Below are positions 1-6,682 of a DNA stretch of 10,225 nt, one piece after another. The position numbers and the translations under genes were made by a program. Each line of letters opens with the position of its first letter. Position 1 is the first letter of the stretch. The notes below the pieces were generated by a model that searched no databases, was not told where the DNA came from, and saw only the letters and a list, made by a program, of their open reading frames with translations. The stretch is from an uncultured Mesorhizobium sp. Lineage in GTDB: Bacteria; Pseudomonadota; Alphaproteobacteria; Rhizobiales; Rhizobiaceae. The DNA lies in assembly GCA_937958475.1 (NCBI GenBank), contig CALFXR010000093.1:1-10225 (forward strand), given 5' to 3'.

Positions 1-14
1 ACATCGACCGGTGG

Positions 15-154
15 CCCCCTCACCGTCTCTGGCTTCGCCCGATCCACCTCTCCCCCATTTCATGGGGGAGAGGAGTCGCAGCTTCTGCGATTGGCATCTC
101 CTCTCCCCCGGGCAGGAGGAGAGGTGGACCGGCGGAGCCGGGACGGTGAGGGGG
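15..154. repeat. Long palindromic intergenic repeat, family A, copy 1
   Basis: This 140-bp element is bounded by perfect 13-bp inverted arms at 15-27 (CCCCCTCACCGTC) and 142-154. The inverted similarity continues inward with a few mismatches (GGCTTCGCC against GGCGGAGCC, and CCACCTCTCC against its complement). A perfect 12-bp hairpin with a 3-base loop sits inside it at 47-58/62-73. It shares a CCTCTCC/GGCTTCGCC/CCACCTCTCCCCC core with the element at 2215-2352. It fills nearly all the space before the first gene, whose SD begins 17 bases past the right arm. Such mosaic palindromes are common between genes in rhizobia and are non-coding. I see no convincing promoter in 1-185, so the operon may begin further left. 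Confidence 0.8.
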
Positions 155-185
155 TGCTTCGGCGCTATTCGGAGGAGAACTGCCT

Positions 186-1103
186 ATGCCGCTCGCCATG
201 AACCGCGAGGTCTTCATCACCTGTGCAGTCACCGGTTCCGGCGGCACGCAGGACCGTTCGCCGCATGTGCCGCGTTCGCCGAAACAGATCGCCGATTCAG
301 CCATCGCCGCGGCCAAGGCCGGCGCAGCCGTCGTCCACTGCCACGTGCGCGATCCCGAGACCGGCGCGCCGCGCCGCGATGTCGCGCTCTACCGAGAGGT
401 GACCGAACGCATCCGCGACGCCGAAGTCGACGTGGTGCTAAACCTCACCGCCGGCATGGGCGGCGACATGGTGTTCGGCGATGTCGAGAACCCGCTGCCG
501 CTCAAGCAGAAGGGCACCGACATGGGCGGCGCCTCGAACCGCGTCGAGCACGTGCGCCAGTGCCTGCCGGAGATCTGCACGCTCGACTGCGGCACGATGA
601 ACTTCGCCGAGGCCGACTACGTCATGACCAATACGCCCGGCATGCTGCGCGCCATGGGCGGGATGATGACGAAGATGGGCGTCAAGCCGGAGATCGAGGC
701 CTTCGACACCGGCCATCTGTGGTTTGCCAAGCAGTTGGTGGAGGAGGGCGTGCTGGCCCCCAACGCCCTGGTGCAGCTGTGCATGGGCGTGCCGTGGGGC
801 GCGCCGGACGACCTCAACACCTTCATGGCGATGGTCAACAACGTGCCCAAGGACTGGACCTTCTCGGCCTTCTCGCTCGGCCGCAACCAGATGGCCTATG
901 TGGCGGCCGCCGTGCTCGCCGGTGGCAACGTCCGCGTCGGCCTCGAGGACAATCTGTGGCTCGACAAGGGCGTGCTCGCCACCAATGCGCAGCTCGTCGA
1001 AAAGGCCGTGACCATCATCGAGAACCTCGGCGCCCGCGTCATCGGCCCGGCCGAGGTGCGCCAGAAGCTCGGCCTCACCAAGCGCGCGCCGGTTGCGGCG
1101 TAG
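186..1103 (+). CDS. cdhC: BKACE (DUF849) beta-keto acid cleavage enzyme, probable 3-dehydrocarnitine cleavage enzyme
   Basis: The 305-residue product is a full-length member of the beta-keto acid cleavage enzyme family (Kce-like, TIM barrel). These cytosolic metalloenzymes split a beta-keto acid with acetyl-CoA into acetoacetate and a new acyl-CoA. The zinc-site motif HCHVRDPETG is at residues 51-60 (His51, His53), and the third ligand is Glu254 in VGLEDN. The N-terminal ITCAVTGSG strand and the GMGGDM and GVPWGAPDD loops fit the family. I chose the ATG at 186 because GGAGGA at 171-176 lies 9 bases upstream; an alternative is Met5. The next gene is an L-carnitine dehydrogenase 16 bases downstream. 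That points to 3-dehydrocarnitine as substrate, giving betainyl-CoA and acetoacetate, as with CdhC of pseudomonads. The family is certain; the substrate is inferred from context. Confidence 0.9.
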   Translation: MPLAMNREVFITCAVTGSGGTQDRSPHVPRSPKQIADSAIAAAKAGAAVVHCHVRDPETGAPRRDVALYREVTERIRDAEVDVVLNLTAGMGGDMVFGDVENPLPLKQKGTDMGGASNRVEHVRQCLPEICTLDCGTMNFAEADYVMTNTPGMLRAMGGMMTKMGVKPEIEAFDTGHLWFAKQLVEEGVLAPNALVQLCMGVPWGAPDDLNTFMAMVNNVPKDWTFSAFSLGRNQMAYVAAAVLAGGNVRVGLEDNLWLDKGVLATNAQLVEKAVTIIENLGARVIGPAEVRQKLGLTKRAPVAA

Positions 1104-1119
1104 GACCGGAGATACTCCC

Positions 1120-2196
1120 ATGACCATCATGAAAGCAGCAGCAATCGGCGGCGGCGTCATCGGCGGCGGGTGGATCGCCCGGCTGGCGCTGAACGGCATC
1201 GACGTCGCGGTGTTCGATCCGCACCCCGAGGCCAAGCGCAAGGTCGACGAGGTGATGAAGAACGCCCGCCGCGCCTACAAGCGCATGGCGACGAAGGGCC
1301 TGCCGAAGGAAGGCAAGGTGACCTATGCGACGTCGATCGCCGAAGCGGTCAGGGATGCCGACTTCATCCAGGAGAGCGTGCCGGAGCGGCTCGACGTCAA
1401 GCTGAAGACGATCGCCGAGATCGAGGCCGCCGCGCCCGCCGACGCGCTGATCGGCTCGTCGACGTCGGGCTTCAAGGCGACCGACATGGCGAAGGACATG
1501 AAGCATCCCGAGCGCTTCCTCGTCGCCCATCCGTTCAACCCGGTCTATCTCCTGCCGATCAACGAACTGGTGCCCGGCGAGAAGACCGGCAAGGAATTCG
1601 TCGAGCGGGCCAGGGAGGCCTACACCTCCATCGGCATGAAATGCGTCGTCATCAACAAGGAGATCGACGCCTTCGTCGGCAACCGTCTGCTGGAAGCGGC
1701 CTGGCGCGAGGCGCTGTGGCTGATCAAGGACGGCATCTGCACGGTCGAGGAACTCGACGACATCATGCGCTACGGCTTCGGCCTGCGCTGGGCGCAGATG
1801 GGCATGTTCCAGACCTACCGCATCGCCGGCGGCGAGGCCGGCATGCGCCACTTCATGGCCCAGTTCGGGCCCGCACTCGCCTGGCCGTGGACCAAGCTGA
1901 TGGACGTGCCGGAGTTCAACGACGAACTGGTCGACATGGTCGCTTCCCAGTCCGACGACCAGTCCGGCCAATGGTCGATCCGCGAGCTGGAGCGGATCCG
2001 CGACGAGAACCTGATCGGCATCATGGAGGCGCTGGCCAGGGCCGAGAAGGGCAAGGGCTGGGGTGCGGGCGAACTGCACAATGCCTATGTGAAGCAGCTC
2101 GGCAAGGGCGCCAAGGCGAAGGTGTCGAAGGCTGCGGCGAAGGCCGTTGCGACCAAGCCGAAAAAGGCGGCGCCGGCAAAGGCGAAGAAGAAGTAG
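1120..2196 (+). CDS. lcdH: L-carnitine dehydrogenase (3-hydroxyacyl-CoA dehydrogenase fold), unfused, with Lys/Ala-rich tail
   Basis: The 358-residue product would oxidise L-carnitine to 3-dehydrocarnitine with NAD+. The Rossmann motif GGGVIG is at residues 10-15, with acidic Asp33 after the second strand. The catalytic set of the 3-hydroxyacyl-CoA dehydrogenase family is complete: Ser116, His137 in AHPFNP, Glu149 and Asn188 in FVGNRLLEA, with spacing matching the mammalian enzyme. Residues 183-325 form the helical C-terminal domain. The ATG at 1120 has GGAG at 1108-1111; an in-frame TTG at 1093 would overlap the previous gene and is less likely. Sinorhizobium-type enzymes carry a fused thioesterase domain (about 500 residues in all). 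Here the catalytic part is followed only by a basic 31-residue tail (328-358) with 12 Lys, 11 Ala and no acidic residue. The synonym is cdhA. Confidence 0.88.
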   Translation: MTIMKAAAIGGGVIGGGWIARLALNGIDVAVFDPHPEAKRKVDEVMKNARRAYKRMATKGLPKEGKVTYATSIAEAVRDADFIQESVPERLDVKLKTIAEIEAAAPADALIGSSTSGFKATDMAKDMKHPERFLVAHPFNPVYLLPINELVPGEKTGKEFVERAREAYTSIGMKCVVINKEIDAFVGNRLLEAAWREALWLIKDGICTVEELDDIMRYGFGLRWAQMGMFQTYRIAGGEAGMRHFMAQFGPALAWPWTKLMDVPEFNDELVDMVASQSDDQSGQWSIRELERIRDENLIGIMEALARAEKGKGWGAGELHNAYVKQLGKGAKAKVSKAAAKAVATKPKKAAPAKAKKK

Positions 2197-2214
2197 GCTG
2201 ATGATCGCGGGCTC

Positions 2215-2352
2215 CCCCCTCTCCGTCGCGGCTTCGCCGCGCCACCTCTCCCCCCGTTCCGGGTGGAGAGGATACGCCGGCCGCAACCAAGGCGCCCATC
2301 CTCTCCCTCCGGAGGGGGGAGTGGTGTCGCGCGAAGCGCGTCGGAGAGGGGG
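2215..2352. repeat. Long palindromic intergenic repeat, family A, copy 2
   Basis: This element lies between the carnitine dehydrogenase and acyl-CoA dehydrogenase genes. The outer arms CCCCCTCTCCG (2215-2225) and CGGAGAGGGGG (2342-2352) are perfectly complementary. Just inside are two small hairpins: CGCGGC-TTC-GCCGCG at about 2227-2241, and a CGCG/GCGCG hairpin at about 2327-2340. The centre repeats the CCACCTCTCCCCC core seen at 44-56. It occupies most of the 201-bp gap between the two genes; the 45 bases after it carry the SD for the next gene. Transcribed, it could fold into a long stem that acts as an RNA-processing or attenuation point. That role is inference. Confidence 0.8.
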
Positions 2353-2397
2353 AAGGCCTGACCACCGCGGATGCGGTGCGAACGAGGGGTGCAAGTC

Positions 2398-3561
2398 ATG
2401 AATTTCGGCCTCACCGAAGAGCAGAGACTGATCGTCGAGACGACGCGCGCCTTCGTCGAGAACGAGCTCTATCCGCACGAGGCGGAAGTCGAGCGTACCG
2501 GCCATCTGCGCATGGACCTGATCAAGGAACTGCAGGGCAAGGCTATGAAGGCCGGGCTCTACGCGGCGAACATGCCGGCCGAGGTCGGCGGCGCCGGGCT
2601 CGATACGCTGTCGTGGCTGCTCTACGAGAAGGAACTCGGCCGGGCGAACTACGCGCTGCACTGGACCTGCGTGGCGCGGCCGTCGAACATCCTGCTCGCC
2701 GGCACGCCCGAGCAGAAGGAGAAGTACCTCTATCCCTGCATCCGCGGCGAGACCTGGGACTGCCTGGCCATGACCGAGCCGGGCGCCGGCTCGGATCTGC
2801 GCGGCATGAAGGCGACCGCGAGGCCCGACGGCGACGACTGGGTGCTCAACGGCACCAAGCACTTCATCAGCCATGCCGACATTGCCGGCTTCGCCATCGT
2901 CTTCATGGCTTCCGGCGAGGAGGACAGCCCGCGGGGCAAGCGCAAGAAGATCACCGCCTTCTTCGTCGACAAGGGCACGCCGGGCTTCACCGTCCGCGAC
3001 GGCTACCGCAACGTCAGCCACCGCGGCTACACCAATGCGATCCTCGAGTTCGATGACTGCCGACTGCCGAAGGAACAGATCCTCGGCGAGGTGCACAAGG
3101 GCTTCGAGGTGGCGAACTCCTGGCTCGGCGCCACCCGCCTCCAGGTCGCCTCCACTTGCCTCGGCCGCGCCGAGCGAGCGCTGCAGCATTCGATCGACTA
3201 TGCCGCTTCCCGCGAACAGTTCGGCCAGCAGATCGGCAAGTTCCAGGGCGTGTCGTTCAAGCTCGCCGACATGGCGATGGAGCTGAAGGCGGCCGAGCTG
3301 CTTACCCGCGAGGCCGGGTGGAAGTACGACGAGGGCACGGTCACCGACGAGGACATGGCCATGGCCAAGCTCAAGGCGACCGAGGTGCTCGCCTTCATCG
3401 CCGACGAGGCGATCCAGATCCACGGCGGCATGGGGCTGATGGACGACCTTCCGCTCGAGCGCATCTGGCGCGACGCCCGCGTCGAGCGCATCTGGGAAGG
3501 CACCAGCGAGATCCAGCGCCACATCATTTCGCGCGCCCTGCTGCGTGCGGTGGGCGGATGA
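2398..3561 (+). CDS. Acyl-CoA dehydrogenase, probable gamma-butyrobetainyl-CoA dehydrogenase
   Basis: The 387-residue FAD-dependent acyl-CoA dehydrogenase is of normal length and has all parts of the family: an N-terminal helical domain (MNFGLTEEQRLI), the flavin-binding TEPGAGSDL motif at about residues 126-134, a middle beta domain, and C-terminal helices with the substrate/FAD signature IHGGMG. The catalytic base is Glu367 in WEGTSEIQ, as in medium-chain enzymes. E. coli CaiA lacks this Glu-containing motif (it has SGGSDEMQ), so this is not a direct CaiA copy. The ATG at 2398 has GAGGGG at 2384-2389, 8 bases away; the in-frame ATG at 2371 has no better SD and adds a non-family extension. 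With CaiD, carnitine dehydrogenase and BKACE alongside, the likely step is gamma-butyrobetainyl-CoA to crotonobetainyl-CoA, passing electrons to ETF. The family is certain; the substrate is inferred. Confidence 0.88.
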   Translation: MNFGLTEEQRLIVETTRAFVENELYPHEAEVERTGHLRMDLIKELQGKAMKAGLYAANMPAEVGGAGLDTLSWLLYEKELGRANYALHWTCVARPSNILLAGTPEQKEKYLYPCIRGETWDCLAMTEPGAGSDLRGMKATARPDGDDWVLNGTKHFISHADIAGFAIVFMASGEEDSPRGKRKKITAFFVDKGTPGFTVRDGYRNVSHRGYTNAILEFDDCRLPKEQILGEVHKGFEVANSWLGATRLQVASTCLGRAERALQHSIDYAASREQFGQQIGKFQGVSFKLADMAMELKAAELLTREAGWKYDEGTVTDEDMAMAKLKATEVLAFIADEAIQIHGGMGLMDDLPLERIWRDARVERIWEGTSEIQRHIISRALLRAVGG

Positions 3562-3576
3562 TGGCGGACGCGCAAA

Positions 3577-3716
3577 CCCTCCCCCCTTGCGGGGGAGGTG
3601 GTCGCGGAGCGACCGGAGGGGGTAACCTCAGAAGGCACAGCCGATGCGCTGCGTTCGTCGCGTACGACCCCACCCGTCGAGCCTTCGGCTGGCCACCCTC
3701 CCCGCAAGGGGGAGGG
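3577..3716. repeat. Long palindromic repeat, family B, copy 1, overlapping the SD of the next gene
   Basis: The left arm at 3577-3601 and right arm at 3693-3716 are near-perfect inverted copies of each other. Each arm is also a hairpin: CCTCCCCC (3578-3585) pairs with GGGGGAGG (3591-3598), and CCCTCCCC (3696-3703) pairs with GGGGAGGG (3709-3716). Inside are partly matching segments rich in GGTGG/CCACC and GGGGT/ACCCC. The element fills the 166-bp gap between the acyl-CoA dehydrogenase and DUF2161 genes. It belongs to the same family as the copy inside the ligase gene at 5860-6011. The purine-rich strand of the right arm is the only SD-like sequence for the gene starting at 3728. Confidence 0.82.
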
Positions 3717-3727
3717 AGACGCGCCCC

Positions 3728-4456
3728 ATGACCCGCATCCGCGAGACCGATCTCTACCTGCCCGTCAAGCGCCTGTTCGAAGGACAGGGCTACACGGTCA
3801 AGGGCGAGGTCGGCGCGGCCGACATCGTCGCCGTGCGCGGGGAAGAGGAGCCGGTGATCGCCGAGCTGAAGGCGGGCTTCTCCCTTTCGCTCTTTCACCA
3901 GGCGGTCGAGCGGCAGGCGATCACCGACGCGGTCTATGTCGTCGTGCCGCGCGGGGCCGGCCGCGCCTCGGCGAAGGCGCTTGTCGAAAACAGGAAGCTC
4001 TGCCGGCGGCTCGGCCTCGGCCTGCTCACGGTGCGCCTCGCCGACGGTTTCGTCGAGGTCCACTGCGATCCCGAACCGTACAAGCCGCGGCAGTCGAAGC
4101 CGCGTAAGGCCCTGCTGCTGCGCGAATTCTCCAGGCGGGTCGGCGATCCGAACAGCGGCGGCGCCACGCGGCGCAACCTTGTCACCGCCTATAGGCAGGA
4201 GGCACTGCTCTGCCTGTCGCTGCTCGGCGACAGCGGTCCCACCAAGGCGTCGGTGGTCGCGCAGCGAACGCGCGTGGCCCACGCCCGCCGGCTGATGGCG
4301 GACAATCACTACGGCTGGTTCGCGCGGGTGGCGAACGGCGTCTACGGCCTCAGCCCGAAGGGTGTCGGCGCCGTCGCCGTGTATGCGGCCGAGATCGGGA
4401 CCCTCGCCTCCGCACGCGAGGTCGCCAATTCAATCGGAGCCGACGCGACAGCATGA
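3728..4456 (+). CDS. DUF2161 (COG5482) PD-(D/E)XK phosphodiesterase-like protein
   Basis: The 242-residue protein resembles the uncharacterised DUF2161 family of alphaproteobacteria. Its N-terminal half has the layout of a PD-(D/E)XK nuclease fold: Glu6 in a first helix, Asp32 in GAADIVAV, then Glu46-Leu-Lys48 in VIAELKAGFS, followed by a helix with QAVERQ. This is the D-x(13)-ExK pattern. The C-terminal part (about 140-242) is rich in Arg and Lys with a winged-helix-like look (RVAHARRLMADNHYGWFARVANGVYGLSPKG) and may bind nucleic acid. The ATG at 3728 follows GGAGGGAG (3711-3718). The stop shares ATGA with the start of the ligase gene, so the two are probably translationally coupled. Its role is unknown and has no obvious link to carnitine. 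It could be a DNA repair or defence-type nuclease, or a fold relative without activity. Confidence 0.75.
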   Translation: MTRIRETDLYLPVKRLFEGQGYTVKGEVGAADIVAVRGEEEPVIAELKAGFSLSLFHQAVERQAITDAVYVVVPRGAGRASAKALVENRKLCRRLGLGLLTVRLADGFVEVHCDPEPYKPRQSKPRKALLLREFSRRVGDPNSGGATRRNLVTAYRQEALLCLSLLGDSGPTKASVVAQRTRVAHARRLMADNHYGWFARVANGVYGLSPKGVGAVAVYAAEIGTLASAREVANSIGADATA

Positions 4457-6642
4457 CCAGCCATCAGCCCCGCGATCTTTCCCGCCTGCTGCGCCCGAAG
4501 TCCGTCGCCGTGATCGGCGGCGGCTTCTTCGCGCCCAACGTCGTCAAGCAGTGCCTGAAGATGGGCTTTCCCGGCGGCATCTGGCCCGTCCACCCGACGA
4601 AGGACGAGGTCGCCGGGGTGAAGGCGTTCCGTTCGCTCGCCGAGCTTCCCGGCGCGCCGGATGCCACCTTCATCGGCGTCAACCGCAACCTCACCATCGA
4701 CGTCGTGCGCGAGCTGCGCGGGCGTGGCGCCGGCGGGGCGATCTGCTTCGCCGCCGGCTTCAAGGAGACCGGCTCCTATGACGCCGAAGGTGAGGGCCTC
4801 CAGGCGGCGCTGATCGCGGCGGCGGGCGACATGCCGGTGATCGGGCCCAACTGCTATGGCTTGATCAACTACGCCGACGGCGCGCTGCTGTGGCCCGACC
4901 AGCACGGCGGACGCCGGCTGAAGGAAGGCGAGACGGGCGCCGCCATCATCACGCAGTCCTCGAACATCGCCTGCAACCTGACCATGCAGACCCGCGGCCT
5001 GCCGCTCGCCTTCCTGATGACGGCGGGCAACCAGGCGCAGACCGGCCTGTCGGAAATGGCGCTCGGCCTGATCGAGGACAGCAGAGTCACCTCGCTCGGC
5101 CTGCACATCGAGGGCTTCGATTCCGCCATTGGCTTCGAGCGGCTGGCGGCCAGGGCGCGCGAGCTGAGGAAGCCGATCGTGGCGATGAAGGTCGGCCGTT
5201 CCGAGCAGGCGCGCGCCGCGACGGTGTCGCACACCGCTTCGCTCGCCGGATCGGACGCGGCGTCGGACGCCTTCCTCAGGCGCCTCGGCATCCCGCGCGT
5301 CGACACGATCCCGTCCTTCCTGGAGACGCTGAAGCTGCTCCACGCGATCGGCCCGCTGCAAGGCACCACGCTGTCGTCGATGAGCTGCTCGGGCGGCGAG
5401 GCCTCGGTGATGGCCGACACCGCGGAAGGCCGTGCGGTCCATTTCCCCGCGCTCGCGCCGGAGCACCGCGCCCGCGTGCAGGAGGCGCTCGGCCCGCTGG
5501 TCGCCGTCGCCAACCCGCTCGACTACAACACCTACATCTGGGCCAACGAGCCGGCGATGACCGCCGCCTTCATGGCGATGACGTCCGGTGGCTTCGACCT
5601 GAACATGCTGGTGCTCGACTTCCCGCGCACCGACCGCTGCTCGGACGCCGACTGGTGGCCGACGGTCAATGCCTTCGAGAAGGCGCTGAAGGCCAACGGC
5701 GCGCGCGGCGCCATCGTCGCCTCGATGGGCGAGAACCTGCCGGAAGGACATGCCGAGGAACTGCTTCGGCGCGGCATCGTGCCGATCCTGGGCATCGCCG
5801 AGGCTTTCGACGCCGCGGCCGCCGCGGCCTTCGTCGGGCAGGCCTGGCGCGCGGCTGCACCCTCCCCCTTGAGGGGAGGGTGGTCCGAAGGGCCGGGTGG
5901 GGTCACATCAACCGGCACGCCGCTGCCGCGATCTCAAAATACATCGAGACTGTCGCTGGCGACTCCGCCCGACCGGCCTGCGGCCGGCCACACTCTCCTC
6001 GAGGGGGAGGGAACCCCCGACGAAGCCGAGGCAAAGCAGGCGTTGCGCGAACGCGGCCTGCCGGTGCCCGACGGGCGGCGCGTGCGCGACGTCGCGGAGG
6101 CGGTCGAAGCAGCGACGGCGCTCGGCTTCCCTGTCGCATTGAAGGCGCTGGGCATCGCCCACAAGTCGGAGCACGGCGCGGTGCGCCTCAATTTGCGCGA
6201 CGCCATGGCGGTGAAGGGTGCCGCCACCGCGCTGCTCCATCTCGGCACCGGCCTCTATGTCGAGCGGATGATCGAGGGCGGCGTCGCCGAACTCATCGTC
6301 GGCGTCACCCGCGACCCGCTGTTCGGCCCGGTGATGACGGTCGGATCGGGCGGCGTGCTCGTCGAGCTGCTCAAGGATTCCGCGACGCTGCTCCTACCTT
6401 CGACGGCCGGGGAGATCGAGGCGGCGCTGCGCGGCCTGAAGCTCTTCCCCCTGCTCGACGGCTATCGCGGCCGCCCGAAGGCCGACGTCGCCGCCGCTGT
6501 CGCTGCAATCCTGGGGATCGCCGAATTCGCCGCGGCGAACGCGGCCCGGCTCGAGGAACTCGACATCAATCCGCTGATCGTCTGCGCGGAAGGCAAGGGC
6601 GCCTTCATCGCGGATGCGCTGATGGTTCTTGGGGCGAAATGA
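4453..6642 (+). CDS. ADP-forming acyl-CoA ligase (COG1042), probable gamma-butyrobetaine/carnitine CoA ligase, with in-frame repeat insert
   Basis: The 729-residue protein is a fused alpha-beta NDP-forming acyl-CoA synthetase, which makes an acyl-CoA from acid, CoA and ATP through a phosphohistidine. Residues about 10-135 form the CoA-binding Rossmann domain (SVAVIGGG). Residues about 150-460 form the two succinyl-CoA-ligase-like domains, with the likely phosphorylated His260 in VSHTASLAGSD. Residues about 521-729 form the ATP-grasp half (GFPVALKALGIAHKSEHGAV, MTVGSGGVLVELLKD, ELDINPL). Residues about 470-520 are encoded by a palindromic repeat and look like low-complexity linker. Without them the length would be about 678, near the usual 690-710. 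The ATG at 4453 overlaps the previous stop by 4 bases. Context suggests gamma-butyrobetaine or carnitine as substrate, replacing the AMP-forming CaiC; this is inference. The frame is open throughout. Confidence 0.87.
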   Translation: MTSHQPRDLSRLLRPKSVAVIGGGFFAPNVVKQCLKMGFPGGIWPVHPTKDEVAGVKAFRSLAELPGAPDATFIGVNRNLTIDVVRELRGRGAGGAICFAAGFKETGSYDAEGEGLQAALIAAAGDMPVIGPNCYGLINYADGALLWPDQHGGRRLKEGETGAAIITQSSNIACNLTMQTRGLPLAFLMTAGNQAQTGLSEMALGLIEDSRVTSLGLHIEGFDSAIGFERLAARARELRKPIVAMKVGRSEQARAATVSHTASLAGSDAASDAFLRRLGIPRVDTIPSFLETLKLLHAIGPLQGTTLSSMSCSGGEASVMADTAEGRAVHFPALAPEHRARVQEALGPLVAVANPLDYNTYIWANEPAMTAAFMAMTSGGFDLNMLVLDFPRTDRCSDADWWPTVNAFEKALKANGARGAIVASMGENLPEGHAEELLRRGIVPILGIAEAFDAAAAAAFVGQAWRAAAPSPLRGGWSEGPGGVTSTGTPLPRSQNTSRLSLATPPDRPAAGHTLLEGEGTPDEAEAKQALRERGLPVPDGRRVRDVAEAVEAATALGFPVALKALGIAHKSEHGAVRLNLRDAMAVKGAATALLHLGTGLYVERMIEGGVAELIVGVTRDPLFGPVMTVGSGGVLVELLKDSATLLLPSTAGEIEAALRGLKLFPLLDGYRGRPKADVAAAVAAILGIAEFAAANAARLEELDINPLIVCAEGKGAFIADALMVLGAK
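5860..6011. repeat. Palindromic repeat, family B, copy 2, inserted in frame inside the ligase gene
   Basis: This 152-bp element has a left arm at 5860-5883 (CCCTCCCCC...GGGGAGGGTGG) that is inverted and slightly degenerate at 5988-6011. The left arm forms an 8-bp hairpin (5860-5867 with 5873-5880). After the left arm, GGTCCGAAGGGCCGGGTGGGGTCAC matches, with changes, the complement of the segment before the right arm in the copy at 3577-3716. Read in the host frame it encodes about 51 residues, beginning near APSPLRGGW and ending near LLEGEGT, with no stop codon. It falls between the alpha-like and beta-like halves of the ligase, a place where extra linker is tolerable. The clear match to an intergenic repeat in the same window makes an insertion the simplest explanation. 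Confidence 0.85.
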
Positions 6643-6682
6643 CCAGGGGGCGCGAAGGAATGCGACCTTTCAGGAGGAAATC

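Noticed and set aside
15..154. CRISPR array or riboswitch in the leader
   Set aside because: The repeated units are inverted and not regularly spaced direct repeats, and no known riboswitch core was recognised. A mosaic palindrome explains the structure.
1075..3522. 815-codon open frame on the minus strand across the carnitine dehydrogenase and acyl-CoA dehydrogenase genes
   Set aside because: It is antisense to two genes with complete catalytic motifs and runs through a palindromic repeat. Its product is rich in His, Arg, Ala, Gly and Leu with no family motif, as expected from GC-rich codon shadow.
2398..3561. Naming the acyl-CoA dehydrogenase caiA
   Set aside because: It keeps the usual catalytic Glu in WEGTSEIQ, whereas E. 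coli CaiA has a different segment there, and the expected direction here is oxidation. The symbol is not justified.
4342..5751. 469-codon minus-strand open frame opposite the ligase
   Set aside because: It has low-complexity Arg/His/Ala-rich translation and no motif, and it is opposite a clear COG1042 ligase.
5860..6011. Possibility that the ligase is a broken gene split by the repeat
   Set aside because: The frame stays open across the element, and both the phosphohistidine half and the ATP-grasp half keep their motifs, so an intact gene with an insert is simpler.
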